Shown here: one piece after another, positions 9,008-18,588 of the stretch
Layout of the letters: every line of letters begins with the position of its first letter
Numbering within the stretch: position 1 is the stretch's first letter
Assembly: GCF_018736105.1 (NCBI RefSeq)
Contig: NZ_CP076135.1
Location: 1,610,001-1,674,000, forward strand
Direction of reading: 5' to 3'
DNA: 64,000 nucleotides
Source of the DNA: Bradyrhizobium sediminis
GTDB taxonomy: Bacteria > Pseudomonadota > Alphaproteobacteria > Rhizobiales > Xanthobacteraceae
Position numbers and translations under genes: made by a program
Notes under the pieces: model-generated
What the model was told of the DNA's origin: nothing
The model's database searches: none
What the model saw: the letters and a program-made list of their open reading frames with translations, nothing else

Positions 9008-9973
9008 ATGGACGCCATACCTGCCCACATGCGCCCGGAACGCTCGTTCCAGGGACTGATCCTGACTCTGCAGCGCTATTGGGCGGATTACGGCTGCGTG
9101 ATCCTGCAGCCCTATGACATGGAGGTCGGCGCCGGCACATTTCACCCCGCGACCACGCTGCGCGCGCTCGGGCCGAAGCGCTGGAACGCGGCCTATGTGC
9201 AGCCGTCGCGGCGGCCGAAGGACGGCCGCTACGGTGAAAATCCCAACCGGCTGCAGCACTATTACCAGTTCCAGGTGATCCTGAAGCCGTCGCCGCCGGA
9301 CATTCAGGAGCTCTATCTGAAATCGCTGGCGGCGATCGGCGTCGATTCGCACCTGCACGACATCCGCTTTGTCGAGGACGACTGGGAAAGCCCGACGCTC
9401 GGGGCCTGGGGGCTCGGCTGGGAATGCTGGTGCGACGGCATGGAAGTGTCGCAGTTCACTTATTTCCAGCAGGTCGCCGGCGTCGAATGCGCGCCGGTCG
9501 CGGGCGAACTCACTTACGGGCTCGAGCGGCTCGCGATGTATGTGCAGGGCGTCGACCGCGTCTACGACCTCAACTTCAACGGCCGCGACGGCGACGAGCG
9601 CGTCACTTATGGCGACGTGTTCCTGCAGGCCGAGCAGGAATATTCGCGGCACAATTTCGAGCACTCCGATTCCGAGATGCTGTTCAAGCAGTTCTCGATG
9701 GCGGAGGAAGCCTGCAAGAAATATCTCGCGGCCGGCTGGAAAGAGGGCGGCAATCAGAAAGAACATCTGATGGCGTTGCCGGCCTATGACCAGTGCATCA
9801 AGGCGAGCCACGTCTTCAACCTGCTCGACGCCCGCGGCGTGATCTCGGTGACGGAGCGGCAGAGCTACATCATGCGCGTGCGCGAACTGGCCAAGGCCTG
9901 CGGCGAAGCCTGGGTACATACCGAAGCGGGCAGGGCGGGGACTTTACCCTCCCCCTCAAGGGGAGGGGAGTAG
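9008..9973 (+). CDS. glyQ: Glycyl-tRNA synthetase alpha subunit
   Basis: 321 residues. The catalytic subunit of the heterotetrameric bacterial-type glycyl-tRNA synthetase. Hallmark class II segments are present: [40 protein letters not shown] and [18 protein letters not shown]. glyS follows 5 bp after the stop, so the pair is one operon. The last dozen or so residues ([15 protein letters not shown]) are encoded by a GC-rich inverted repeat at 9947-9967 and are not part of the conserved enzyme. Confidence 0.97.
   Translation: MDAIPAHMRPERSFQGLILTLQRYWADYGCVILQPYDMEVGAGTFHPATTLRALGPKRWNAAYVQPSRRPKDGRYGENPNRLQHYYQFQVILKPSPPDIQELYLKSLAAIGVDSHLHDIRFVEDDWESPTLGAWGLGWECWCDGMEVSQFTYFQQVAGVECAPVAGELTYGLERLAMYVQGVDRVYDLNFNGRDGDERVTYGDVFLQAEQEYSRHNFEHSDSEMLFKQFSMAEEACKKYLAAGWKEGGNQKEHLMALPAYDQCIKASHVFNLLDARGVISVTERQSYIMRVRELAKACGEAWVHTEAGRAGTLPSPSRGGE
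9947..9967. repeat. GC-rich inverted repeat inside the glyQ 3' end
   Basis: CCCTCCCC, a 5-nt loop CTCAA, then GGGGAGGG: an 8-bp perfect stem. It encodes part of the GlyQ C-terminal tail and ends 11 bp before the glyS start codon. Confidence 0.7.
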
Positions 9974-9978
9974 AGCCA

Positions 9979-12213
9979 ATGCCCGATCTTCTGCTCGAAT
10001 TGTTCTCCGAAGAAATTCCCGCGCGCATGCAGGCGAAGGCGGCCGAGGACCTGCGCCGCATGGTGACTGACAAGCTCGTCGCCGAAGGTCTGGTCTACGA
10101 GGGTGCGAAAGCGTTCGCGACGCCGCGGCGGCTGGCGCTGACGGTGCACGGCATTCCCGCGCGACAATCCGACCTCAAGGAAGAGCGCAAGGGCCCGCGC
10201 GTCGGCGGGCCGGACGCGGCGGTGCAGGGCTTCCTGAAAGCCACCGGGCTCAAGTCGCTCGACGAAGCCAAGATCCAGCGCGATCCGAAGAAGGGCGACT
10301 TTTACGTCGCGCTGATCGAGAAGCCCGGCCGCGCCACGCTGAACGTGCTGGCCGACATATTGCCGGTCATCATCCGGACCTTTCCGTGGCCGAAACAGAT
10401 GCGCTGGGGCGAGCGCTCGGCGCGATCGGGCGCGCTGAGCTGGGTGCGGCCGCTGCATTCGATCATCGCCACCTTCGGCCTCGAGACCGAAGCGCCCGAC
10501 GTGGTGAAGTTTGCCATCGATGGTATCGAGGCCGGCCAAGCGACAAGAGGCCACCGCTTCATGGCGCCGGCGGCGATGGAAGTGCGCCGCTTCGAGGATT
10601 ACGAGGCGAAGCTGTTGGATGCCAAGGTCGTGCTCGATCCGCAGCGCCGCAAGGACGCCATCCTCACCGACGCCAGGCAACTGGCGTTCGCGCAAGGTTT
10701 TGAGCTGGTCGAGGACCAGGTGCTGCTCGACGAGGTCGCGGGGCTCGTCGAATGGCCTGTGGTGCTGATGGGATCGTTCGATCCGGAATTCCTGTCGATC
10801 CCGGGCGAAGTGATCCGCGCCACCATCCGCAACAATCAGAAGTGTTTTGTGGTGCGCGATCCCAAGACGCAAAAACTCGCCAACAAGTTCATCCTCACCG
10901 CCAACATCGAGGCGAGCGACGGCGGCAAGGCGATCGTCGCCGGCAACGAGCGCGTGATCCGCGCCCGGTTGAGCGACGCGAAGTTCTTCTGCGAGACCGA
11001 TCTGAAGACCAGGCTGGAAGACCGGCTGCCGAAGTTCGACGGCATCGTGTTTCACGAGAAGCTGGGCACCCAGGGCGAACGCATCGCGCGCATCGAGCGG
11101 CTGGCGGCGGAGATCGCGCCTGTTCTGTGGAAGCAGCGCGACACCTTCTTCGACGGCAAGCTCCTGAACGCCGAGGGATTCCGCAATGAGCAGGACTACA
11201 TCCTGAACGTGAAGCGCGCGGCGCGGCTGGCCAAGGCGGACTTGCTGACCGAAGTGGTCGGCGAATTCCCGGAGTTGCAGGGCCTGATGGGCAAGTACTA
11301 CGCGCTGGCGCAGGGCGAACATGCCTCCGTCGCCGCCGCCAGCGAGGAGCATTACAAGCCGCAGGGACCGGCGGATCGGGTGCCGACCGATCCGGTTAGC
11401 GTGGCGGTGGCGCTGGCGGACAAGATCGATACGCTGGTCGGCTTCTGGGCAATCGACGAAAAGCCGACCGGGAGCAAGGATCCCTATGCGCTGCGCAGGG
11501 CGGCGCTGGGCGTGATCAGGCTGATTGTTGAGAACGGCGTTCGATCGAATCTCGTAAGGCTCTTTGATCGGCACCACGATTCGATATTAGAGTCCATTGC
11601 AACGTCTTTACGAAACGCGGGCGCCGGTACTTTTGGTATCGCAAAGGGGCTTGTGAATTGGAACGATACGAAGGTCGAACAAAGATGTGTCGACCTCCTC
11701 GCTTTCTTCGCTGACCGTCTCAAGGTCCAGCTCCGCGAGCAGGGTGCGCGGCATGATCTGGTGGACGCCGTGTTCGCGCTCGGAGGCCATGACGATCTGT
11801 TGATGGTGGTCCGCCGCGTCGAGGCGCTCGGCAAATTCCTTGACACCGACGACGGCAAGAACCTGCTCGCCGGTGCCAAGCGTGCCGCGAACATCCTGCG
11901 GATCGAAGAGAAGAAGGACGGCAAGGCCTATGACGGGACGCCGGACGCCGGGCTTTATAGCCTCGACGAGGAAAAGGCGCTGGCGTCCGCGATCGAGCGC
12001 ACCAAGATCGCTACCTCTCTTGCCCTTAAGGCCGAGGACTTCGAAAATGCCATGGGCCATATGGCTGAGCTCCGTCCGGCGGTCGATGCGTTCTTCGACA
12101 AGGTCAAGGTCAACGACGACGACGCCAAGGTGCGCGAGAACCGCCTGAAGCTGCTCAACGAAATCCGCGCCGCCACGCGCGCGGTCGCGGACTTTTCCAA
12201 GATACAGGATTGA
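9979..12213 (+). CDS. glyS: Glycyl-tRNA synthetase beta subunit
   Basis: 744 residues from the ATG at 9979, five bases after glyQ. The beta subunit supplies tRNA recognition to the GlyQ2-GlyS2 enzyme. Family landmarks: [20 protein letters not shown] at the N-terminus, [10 protein letters not shown], the HD-like region around [18 protein letters not shown], and [20 protein letters not shown] near residue 500. Residues about 514-574 are coded by a patch of only about 49 percent GC (89 of 180 bases, 11521-11700), and the protein there ([18 protein letters not shown]) is not obviously conserved. The reading frame is intact across it. Confidence 0.97.
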   Translation: MPDLLLELFSEEIPARMQAKAAEDLRRMVTDKLVAEGLVYEGAKAFATPRRLALTVHGIPARQSDLKEERKGPRVGGPDAAVQGFLKATGLKSLDEAKIQRDPKKGDFYVALIEKPGRATLNVLADILPVIIRTFPWPKQMRWGERSARSGALSWVRPLHSIIATFGLETEAPDVVKFAIDGIEAGQATRGHRFMAPAAMEVRRFEDYEAKLLDAKVVLDPQRRKDAILTDARQLAFAQGFELVEDQVLLDEVAGLVEWPVVLMGSFDPEFLSIPGEVIRATIRNNQKCFVVRDPKTQKLANKFILTANIEASDGGKAIVAGNERVIRARLSDAKFFCETDLKTRLEDRLPKFDGIVFHEKLGTQGERIARIERLAAEIAPVLWKQRDTFFDGKLLNAEGFRNEQDYILNVKRAARLAKADLLTEVVGEFPELQGLMGKYYALAQGEHASVAAASEEHYKPQGPADRVPTDPVSVAVALADKIDTLVGFWAIDEKPTGSKDPYALRRAALGVIRLIVENGVRSNLVRLFDRHHDSILESIATSLRNAGAGTFGIAKGLVNWNDTKVEQRCVDLLAFFADRLKVQLREQGARHDLVDAVFALGGHDDLLMVVRRVEALGKFLDTDDGKNLLAGAKRAANILRIEEKKDGKAYDGTPDAGLYSLDEEKALASAIERTKIATSLALKAEDFENAMGHMAELRPAVDAFFDKVKVNDDDAKVRENRLKLLNEIRAATRAVADFSKIQD

Positions 12214-12267
12214 GTGCCCGTTATCTCCGCGTGAACGCGCACGTTGCACTGCTTTTCATGCGCCACG

Positions 12268-12390
12268 GTGTCGTCCCTGCGAACGCAGGGACCCATAATC
12301 CCAGTCGCCGATTGTGACAAAAGGCGTCGACCAGTCTGCTCAAAATGCGAAGCCGCGGCGTATGGGTCCCTGCGTTCGCAGGGACGACAC
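12268..12390. repeat. Perfect 30-bp inverted repeat with 63-bp spacer
   Basis: The left arm, 12268-12297, begins GTGTCGTCCCTGCGAACGCA. The right arm, 12361-12390, ends GTTCGCAGGGACGACAC. The arms are exact reverse complements over 30 bases, and each arm contains its own inner palindrome CCCTGCGAACGCAGGG. This is the form of the mobile REP-pair elements scattered in Bradyrhizobium genomes. Confidence 0.85.
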
Positions 12391-12539
12391 TGCGGAGGAT
12401 GGGCGGTGCGAAAGCGATACCATCAACGCTGCCTGACGCTGTGTGACTACCCGACGGGCAAATCAGTTCGCCTTGCGATTGCAGTGTGTCTAGTCCCTCA
12501 AGCAAAAATATTCTGATTTTCCGAAATCGCAAATCGGTC

Positions 12540-12905
12540 TATATCCATCGCATCCCGTTCCACTCGGAGGGGCGTTTCGCGAACGTCACGGACGTAGGGA
12601 TGGGCTGCGGTGGACGCGGGCGGCGCGCGAGACGGGCGTGCCGCTGGCGGACGGCGAAGTCGTGTGGTCCTGACACCCCGACGCTGGTGTCAAGTTCGCG
12701 CTAGGGAGCGCGGGCGACGGTGGCAAGAAAGCCCGGTCACCGGGGAGAGCGCGCTATAAGCCGTAAAACCATTGCGCAGGGAAGGCCGGATTGCCTCCGC
12801 TGAACCTGTATGCTCGTGTGCGTTTTTCCCAATAACAATTGCACACGGGACCGCGGGTGCAGCGCGCACCCGGTCTTCCCTGCGCCCTCTGAATCGAGGG
12901 CCGAG
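12540..12905. repeat. Degenerate dispersed element
   Basis: The stretch includes GAACGTCACGGACGTAGGGA, GACACCCCGACGCTGGTGTC and the hairpin CGGGTGCAGCGCGCACCCGG. I recognise it as a sequence that recurs between genes in Bradyrhizobium chromosomes and is often mis-annotated as short proteins. That recognition is from memory, not from a search. Boundaries are approximate. Confidence 0.5.
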
Positions 12906-13020
12906 GAAACTGATAGCAAGACTCGGGCGAAACGCGCCGCGAGATCGCGAAGCCGTATTTGGCGATGACTCAACGTCTGGAATTTGCATTTCTGCGTGCG
13001 CGCAAGAGAACGCTCAAACC

Positions 13021-13055
13021 AAAAGCCCCGCCCGGCGGGGGAGACCGGACGGGGC
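13021..13055 (-). terminator. Rho-independent terminator of the DUF1236 gene
   Basis: Read leftward, GCCCCGTCCGG pairs with CCGGGCGGGGC (one G-T type mismatch), followed by TTTGGTTT. It lies about 60 bp past the stop codon of the DUF1236 gene. Confidence 0.75.
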
Positions 13056-13116
13056 CTTGATGTCCGGAAAAGCGCCGCTGCGGCTGTCCGGACAAGTCGT
13101 TCGGGCGATCCCAACT

Positions 13117-13479
13117 CTAGTCGACCACCTGAACGATGCGGCGGCTGCGCGGCTCGACCAGCACGGTCCGGCCGTTCACCACGGTGTAGCGATAGGGCGT
13201 CGCGCCATAGGTCTGCGGCACGTCGTAATAGGTGATGCCGGCTTCCGGCAGGATACCGCCCACCACCACGCGATCCGGAATGGTGAAGGTCGGCACGCGC
13301 TCGCGAATGACATATTCGCGGAACGCCGGACGCTGATCGGCGGCGATGCCGTCGGCATCGTTGATGATCACGGTGCCGCCGCGAACGACGCCCGTGGTGA
13401 TTTCGCCCTGTGCCTGCGCCGCGACCGGTCCGCCGAGGGCGCCCGCGACGGCGGCAACGGCAAGTATTTTGTTCCGCAT
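13117..13479 (-). CDS. DUF1236 secreted protein
   Basis: 120 residues. The ATG at 13477-13479 is preceded by a perfect AAGGAG at 5-6 nt. The signal peptide is MRNKILAVAAVAGALGGPVA, with cleavage near AQAQG. The mature part carries the DUF1236 pattern: REYVIRERVPTFTIPDRVVV, GGILPEAGITYYDVP, and YRYTVVNGRTVLVEPRSRRI, ending IVQVVD. DUF1236 proteins are abundant, small periplasmic proteins of rhizobia with no established function. A clear terminator follows, so this is probably a monocistronic unit. Confidence 0.88.
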   Translation of the reverse strand: MRNKILAVAAVAGALGGPVAAQAQGEITTGVVRGGTVIINDADGIAADQRPAFREYVIRERVPTFTIPDRVVVGGILPEAGITYYDVPQTYGATPYRYTVVNGRTVLVEPRSRRIVQVVD

Positions 13480-13718
13480 GACAACTCCTTCCGACGTGAT
13501 GCACGCTGGCCTTGCACAGCATGCAATCCCCTCCAATTCATCGCGCGCGGCATTGTTCCGGAGAAAGACGGCAGTTCACCGCTGCAATTTTCGGCATTCT
13601 TTCGTGGGCGCTGGAACCGGTAGAAGTAGCCGGCGTCTGCTATCGTGGAACCGTGCCGCAGGGTAAAATCCCCGCCTCGATTCGATTTTTCCACTCAGCG
13701 CCATCCGGAGAGATTTCA

Positions 13719-13874
13719 ATGACCATCACAGCTGCCCATATTCAGCCCATCGTGGCGCTGATCGCCGGCGTTCTCATTTTGATCATGCCGCGCTTCCTCA
13801 ACCTGGTGGTCGCGATCTATCTGATCTTCATCGGTTTGGCGGGGCTTGGCTTGTTCAAGATGCTTCGAATGTAG
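13719..13874 (+). CDS. DUF3096 small membrane protein
   Basis: 51 residues from the ATG at 13719, behind CCGGAGAG. It consists of two hydrophobic helices, IQPIVALIAGVLILIMP and LVVAIYLIFIGLAGLGLF, joined by a short RFLN turn. This is the typical DUF3096 two-helix inner-membrane protein. Function is unknown. It is transcribed in the same direction as ppdK, 91 bp upstream of it. Confidence 0.88.
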   Translation: MTITAAHIQPIVALIAGVLILIMPRFLNLVVAIYLIFIGLAGLGLFKMLRM

Positions 13875-13965
13875 GGTTCAAACCGGGTACTCGCGGCTTG
13901 CGCGGGCCCGCCCAAAGTGGTGTAAGGCCCGCAACTCCCATTCCTCTCGCGGATTATTTGCAGTC

Positions 13966-16827
13966 ATGGCCAAAGCCGCATCGAAGCTCAAGAAAACCGC
14001 AGTAAAATCAAAGCCCTCCATGCCCGCCCGGGCCAAGGCCGCGCCGCCCGCCCGCGCCCGCAAGGTGCTGAAGAAGAGCCCGGTCAAGCCGGCGCCGAAA
14101 GCCGCCAGGAAGGCGGCGGCAAGCAAGCCCGCGGCATCTGCGCCGAAAGCCGGCAAATGGGTGTTCACCTTTGGCGACGGCAAGGCGGAGGGCAAAGCGG
14201 GCCTGCGCGATCTGCTCGGCGGCAAGGGCGCCAACCTCGCCGAGATGGCCAATCTGGGCCTGCCGGTGCCTCCCGGCTTCACCATTCCGACCTCGGTCTG
14301 CACCTATTTCTACGCGCACGACAAATCCTATCCGAAGGAATTGAAGGCGCAGGTCGAAAAGGCGCTCGATTATATCGGCAAGCTGACCGGCAAGGCGTTC
14401 GGCGATTCGAGGAATCCGCTGCTGGTATCGGTACGATCGGGCGGCCGCGCCTCGATGCCGGGCATGATGGATACCGTGCTCAATCTCGGCCTCAACGACA
14501 AGACGGTCGAAGCGCTGGCCGAACTGTCGGGCGATCGCCGCTTCGCCTATGACAGCTACCGCCGCTTCATCACCATGTATTCCGACGTGGTGCTCGGCTT
14601 CGAGCATCACCACTTCGAGGACATCCTCGATACCTTCAAGGACAGCCAGGGCTACGCGCTCGACACCGACCTCACCGGCGACGACTGGGTCGATCTGGTC
14701 GGCCGCTACAAGGACGCGGTGGCGCGCGAAACCGGCAAGGATTTCCCGCAGGATCCTCACGACCAGTTGTGGGGCGCGATCGGCGCGGTGTTTTCGTCCT
14801 GGATGAATGCGCGCGCGGTGACCTACCGCCGGCTGCACGACATTCCGGAATCCTGGGGCACCGCGGTCAACGTGCAGGCGATGGTGTTCGGCAACATGGG
14901 CGAGACCTCGGCGACCGGCGTTGCGTTCACGCGCAACCCCTCGACCGGCGAGAGCAAGCTGTACGGCGAGTTTCTGATCAACGCCCAGGGCGAGGACGTG
15001 GTGGCGGGCATTCGCACGCCGCAGGACATCACCGAATATGCGCGCAAGGAGTCCGGCTCCGACAAGGCATCGATGGAAACCGCGATGCCGGCAGCGTTCA
15101 AGGAACTGACGCGGATCTACACGCTCCTGGAAAAGCACTACCGCGACATGCAGGATATGGAGTTCACGGTCGAGCAGGGCAAGCTGTGGATGCTGCAGAC
15201 CCGTGGCGGCAAGCGCACCGCCAAGGCGGCGCTGCGCATCGCCGTCGAACTCGCCAATGAGGGACTGATCTCCAGGAAGGAAGCGGTGACGCGGATCGAT
15301 CCGGCCTCGCTCGACCAGTTGCTGCATCCGACCATCGATCCCACCGCCAAGCGCGACGTCATCGCCACCGGACTGCCGGCCTCGCCGGGGGCTGCCGCCG
15401 GCGAGATCGTGTTCTCCTCCGATGAGGCCGCCAAGCTGCAGGCCGACGGCCACAAGGTCATTCTGGTGCGGGTCGAGACCAGCCCGGAAGACATTCACGG
15501 CATGCACGCGGCCGAAGGTATTCTCACCACCCGTGGCGGCATGACCTCGCACGCCGCGGTGGTCGCGCGCGGCATGGGCAAGCCCTGCGTCTCCGGCTGC
15601 GGCTCGATCCGCGTCGATTACGGCCGGGGCACCATGAGCGTCGGCTCGCGCACCTTCAAGACCGGCGACGTCATCACCATCGACGGATCGCTGGGCCAGG
15701 TGCTGGCCGGGCGGATGCCGATGATCGAGCCGAAGCTCTCCGGCGAGTTCGGCACGCTGATGGGCTGGGCGGACCAGGTCCGCAAGCTCGGCGTTCGCGT
15801 CAACGGCGACACGCCGGACGACGCGCGCACCGCGATCAAGTTCGGCGCCGAGGGCATCGGGCTTTGCCGCACCGAGCACATGTTCTTCGAGGAAACCCGG
15901 ATCCGCACCGTGCGCGAGATGATTCTCGCCGAGGACGAGCAGACCCGCCGCGCCGCGCTGTCGAAGCTGTTGCCGATGCAGCGTGCGGATTTCGTCGAGC
16001 TGTTCGAGATCATGAAGGGCCTGCCAGTGACGATCCGGCTGCTCGATCCGCCGCTGCATGAGTTCCTGCCGCACACCCAGGCCGAGATCGAGGAAGTCGC
16101 ACGCGCGATGAACACCGATCCGCGGCGGCTGGCCGATCGCGCCCGCGATCTCGCCGAATTCAATCCGATGCTCGGCTTCCGCGGCTGCCGGCTTGCGATC
16201 GCCTATCCCGAAATCGCCGAGATGCAGGCGCGCGCCATTTTCGAGGCCGCGGTCGAGGCGGAAAAGCGCACCGGCAAGGCGGTCGGCCTCGAGGTGATGG
16301 TGCCCCTGATCGCCACCAAGGCCGAGTTCGACCTGGTCAAGAACCGGATCGACGTCACCGCGCAGGCGGTGATGAAGGAGACCGGCAAGAAGCTCAGTTA
16401 TCAGGTCGGAACGATGATTGAGTTGCCACGCGCGTGCCTGATGGCCGGCGACATCGCGCAGACCGCGGAGTTCTTCTCGTTCGGCACCAACGACCTGACG
16501 CAGACCACCTACGGCATCAGTCGCGACGACGCCGCGGGCTTCCTCGGCACCTACATCGCCAAGGGAATCCTCGAGATCGATCCGTTCATCTCGGTCGATC
16601 GCTCCGGCGTCGGCGAACTGATCAAGATCGGCGTGGCGCGCGGGCGCAAGACCCGCCCGAATATCAAGGTCGGAATCTGCGGCGAGCACGGCGGCGATCC
16701 CGCTTCGGTCGCGTTCTGCCACGAGATCGGGCTGAACTACGTTTCCTGCTCGCCCTACCGCGTGCCGATCGCGCGGCTCGCCGCCGCGCAGGCCGCGCTC
16801 GGCAAGGTTGCCGCCAGCCAGGCGTAG
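13966..16827 (+). CDS. ppdK: Pyruvate, phosphate dikinase with a Lys/Ala-rich N-terminal tail
   Basis: 953 residues. It interconverts pyruvate, ATP and phosphate with PEP, AMP and pyrophosphate. The conserved enzyme begins at about residue 64 (KWVFTFGDGKAEGKAGLRDL). The ATP-grasp part has LLGGKGANLAEMANLGLPVP. The phospho-His loop is TRGGMTSHAAVVARGMGKPC (about residue 525), and the PEP-site Cys is in GICGEHGGDPASVAF. Upstream of the enzyme is a tail of about 60 residues made almost only of Lys, Ala, Pro, Ser and Arg, starting MAKAASKLKKTAVKSKPSMP. A canonical hairpin-U terminator follows the stop. Confidence 0.96.
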   Translation: MAKAASKLKKTAVKSKPSMPARAKAAPPARARKVLKKSPVKPAPKAARKAAASKPAASAPKAGKWVFTFGDGKAEGKAGLRDLLGGKGANLAEMANLGLPVPPGFTIPTSVCTYFYAHDKSYPKELKAQVEKALDYIGKLTGKAFGDSRNPLLVSVRSGGRASMPGMMDTVLNLGLNDKTVEALAELSGDRRFAYDSYRRFITMYSDVVLGFEHHHFEDILDTFKDSQGYALDTDLTGDDWVDLVGRYKDAVARETGKDFPQDPHDQLWGAIGAVFSSWMNARAVTYRRLHDIPESWGTAVNVQAMVFGNMGETSATGVAFTRNPSTGESKLYGEFLINAQGEDVVAGIRTPQDITEYARKESGSDKASMETAMPAAFKELTRIYTLLEKHYRDMQDMEFTVEQGKLWMLQTRGGKRTAKAALRIAVELANEGLISRKEAVTRIDPASLDQLLHPTIDPTAKRDVIATGLPASPGAAAGEIVFSSDEAAKLQADGHKVILVRVETSPEDIHGMHAAEGILTTRGGMTSHAAVVARGMGKPCVSGCGSIRVDYGRGTMSVGSRTFKTGDVITIDGSLGQVLAGRMPMIEPKLSGEFGTLMGWADQVRKLGVRVNGDTPDDARTAIKFGAEGIGLCRTEHMFFEETRIRTVREMILAEDEQTRRAALSKLLPMQRADFVELFEIMKGLPVTIRLLDPPLHEFLPHTQAEIEEVARAMNTDPRRLADRARDLAEFNPMLGFRGCRLAIAYPEIAEMQARAIFEAAVEAEKRTGKAVGLEVMVPLIATKAEFDLVKNRIDVTAQAVMKETGKKLSYQVGTMIELPRACLMAGDIAQTAEFFSFGTNDLTQTTYGISRDDAAGFLGTYIAKGILEIDPFISVDRSGVGELIKIGVARGRKTRPNIKVGICGEHGGDPASVAFCHEIGLNYVSCSPYRVPIARLAAAQAALGKVAASQA

Positions 16828-16851
16828 TACGCAACACCAGTCATGGAGACG

Positions 16852-16882
16852 GAAATGGCCGGGATTTTCCCGGCCATTTTCC
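16852..16882 (+). terminator. Rho-independent terminator of ppdK
   Basis: AAATGGCCGGG, loop ATTTT, CCCGGCCATTTTC: an 11-bp perfect stem running into TTTTCC, 25 bp after the ppdK stop codon. Confidence 0.9.
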
Positions 16883-17129
16883 TGCGGGAGCAATTTTGCA
16901 TGCCTGCTCTCTTCACCATTTTCGTTGACGCGATATTTACCACTTTGTTCGAGCGACTGTTTACCAAGGTTTTCGATGGCATCGCGCAAACCACAGCGAT
17001 TCCTTGCCTGTATCGCGGCTGCAACGCCGGTTAACTCCCTCGCAACCTAAATTAGATACCACCAAAAAAGATCGAATTGCACGGATGTACTGAAGTTCGA
17101 TCGGTGTAAGCGTTGCGTGAGCGTACTCG
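16883..17129. other. Intergenic region between ppdK and the cell wall hydrolase
   Basis: AT-richer DNA that probably carries the promoter of the hydrolase gene. An inverted repeat, GATCGAATT with AAGTTCGATC, sits at about 17070-17102. A 44-codon frame at 16900-17034 was considered and not accepted. Confidence 0.5.
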
Positions 17130-18581
17130 ATGTTAGTAATGCGTAACCGGCCGAAGGGCGCGCGGTTCGCGTCCTTCGGAATCGGCCTCTGCATCTTCGC
17201 ATTGTTGCCGAATGAAATCGGATATCAGGACATCGCGTCACTGCTGGCCCGGCAGCCGGGCGTCGCCGAGCGCTGGCAGAAGCGCGTCTTCTCCGCCGCC
17301 AGCAATATCCAGGTCGCCACCTACAGCTTCGGTCGCCCGATCGGGACCTCGGCGCCGCGTGCGCCGACCTACCGGCTGGCCAGTCTCAACAACCAGGGCA
17401 TCGACATCACCGGTTCGGTGACGCGCAATCCGCTTGCAATGGCGCCGCCGCGCTATCATGCCTCCGATTTCCCCAAGGTCGACCGTACCCTGAAGGGCGA
17501 CCGCCTCGTCGCGGTTACGCCCGAGCCCGTTGCCCCCGCGCCCGCAATGGCTGCGCCATCCAGCGAAGATCCGTCGACCTCGAATGCATCCGTGCTGGGC
17601 GCCAAGACCGCCGACGCCGTTCCGGCCGAGGCGCCGGCGAAGCTCGATCCGGAGTTGGCGGCAGCGCTGAGCGCCCCGCCGCTCCCGCAATACGATGTTG
17701 CGCTGTCGCTCGAAGCCCAGCCGCTCGACGACCTCAAGGGCTCATCCAGCGCCGCTGCCGGCGTCGAGCCCGCGCCGATGCGCGACACGTTCTCGTTCAA
17801 GACCTCCAGCCTGTTCTTCGGCAGTTCGTCGCTGGGATCACCCGAGAGCATCGAGCGCTGGCAGCCCGGCGAGGAACCGACGATCGTGATGCCGGGCGCG
17901 CTGCCGGATCCGGACATGAAGGTGATGGCGTCGCTGCCGACGGTGGCGGACGAACCGTCGAAGACGGTCGACAGCGGCGAGAGCGTTGCTCCCAAGGGTG
18001 AGGTCAATTCCGACAACCAGCGCGCCAAGACCCCGGCCGAGCGGCTCGGCCTGTTCGACGAGAAGTCGCGCGCCAAATCGGAAAAATGTCTCGCCGAAGC
18101 GATTTACTTCGAAGCGCGCGGCGAGGCCGTGCGCGGCCAGATCGCCGTCGCGCAAGTGGTGATGAACCGCACCTTCTCCGGCAAATATCCGGATACCGTG
18201 TGCGGCGTGGTCTACCAGAACAAGCACCGGCATCTGGCCTGCCAGTTCACCTTCGCCTGCGACAACAACGCCGACGTGGTGCGCGAACCCGACATGTGGG
18301 ACCGCGCCAGGAAGATCGCCAAGGCGATGCTCGACGGGCAGCTCTGGCTGCCGGAGGTCGCCAAGTCGACGCACTACCACGCCTATTGGGTTCGCCCGTC
18401 ATGGGTCAACGAGATGAAGAGGCTGTACAAGTTCGGCGTGCATACCTTCTACCGGCCGCGGGCATGGGGCGATGGCAGCGAAGCGCCGAGCTGGGGTTCG
18501 ACCGCGCAGACCGCGGAAATTTCCGCAGAGCTCGCGGAAGCGGCGCAAAGCTCGGCCGAACAGGCCAGCGCCAAGCGCTAG
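17130..18581 (+). CDS. Cell wall hydrolase (SleB/Hydrolase_2 type)
   Basis: 483 residues. An N-terminal hydrophobic segment (FASFGIGLCIFALLP) probably anchors or exports it. Residues about 60-300 are a low-complexity Pro/Ala/Ser linker. The C-terminal third holds the Hydrolase_2 domain: CLAEAIYFEARGEAVRGQIA (with the conserved Glu residues), VVMNRTFSGKYPDTVCGVVY, CQFTFACDNN and STHYHAYWVRPSW. This fold cleaves peptidoglycan; the model member is the SleB cortex-lytic enzyme. A role in wall remodelling is inferred. ATGs at 17130 and 17139 are both possible. It converges on nadC with 7 bp between stops. Confidence 0.9.
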   Translation: MLVMRNRPKGARFASFGIGLCIFALLPNEIGYQDIASLLARQPGVAERWQKRVFSAASNIQVATYSFGRPIGTSAPRAPTYRLASLNNQGIDITGSVTRNPLAMAPPRYHASDFPKVDRTLKGDRLVAVTPEPVAPAPAMAAPSSEDPSTSNASVLGAKTADAVPAEAPAKLDPELAAALSAPPLPQYDVALSLEAQPLDDLKGSSSAAAGVEPAPMRDTFSFKTSSLFFGSSSLGSPESIERWQPGEEPTIVMPGALPDPDMKVMASLPTVADEPSKTVDSGESVAPKGEVNSDNQRAKTPAERLGLFDEKSRAKSEKCLAEAIYFEARGEAVRGQIAVAQVVMNRTFSGKYPDTVCGVVYQNKHRHLACQFTFACDNNADVVREPDMWDRARKIAKAMLDGQLWLPEVAKSTHYHAYWVRPSWVNEMKRLYKFGVHTFYRPRAWGDGSEAPSWGSTAQTAEISAELAEAAQSSAEQASAKR

Positions 18582-18588
18582 CCATTAT

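Larger units (their letters stand above)
12214..13020. other. Gene-poor 0.8-kb interval between glyS and the DUF1236 gene
   Basis: I see no convincing gene here. The interval contains a perfect 30-bp inverted repeat (12268-12390) and a degenerate repetitive element (about 12540-12905). The remainder, 12906-13020, shows nothing I can name. Open frames in it have no Shine-Dalgarno sequence and overlap the repeats. Confidence 0.7.

Noticed and set aside
12772..13623. Long open frame across the repeat-filled interval and DUF1236
   Set aside because: It is antisense to the DUF1236 gene and runs through repetitive DNA. High GC gives long chance frames here.
16900..17034. 44-codon frame MPALFTIFVDAIFTTLFERL after the ppdK terminator
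   Set aside because: GGGAG is 11 nt from the ATG, too far to be convincing, the protein has no recognisable features, and the interval looks like a promoter region.
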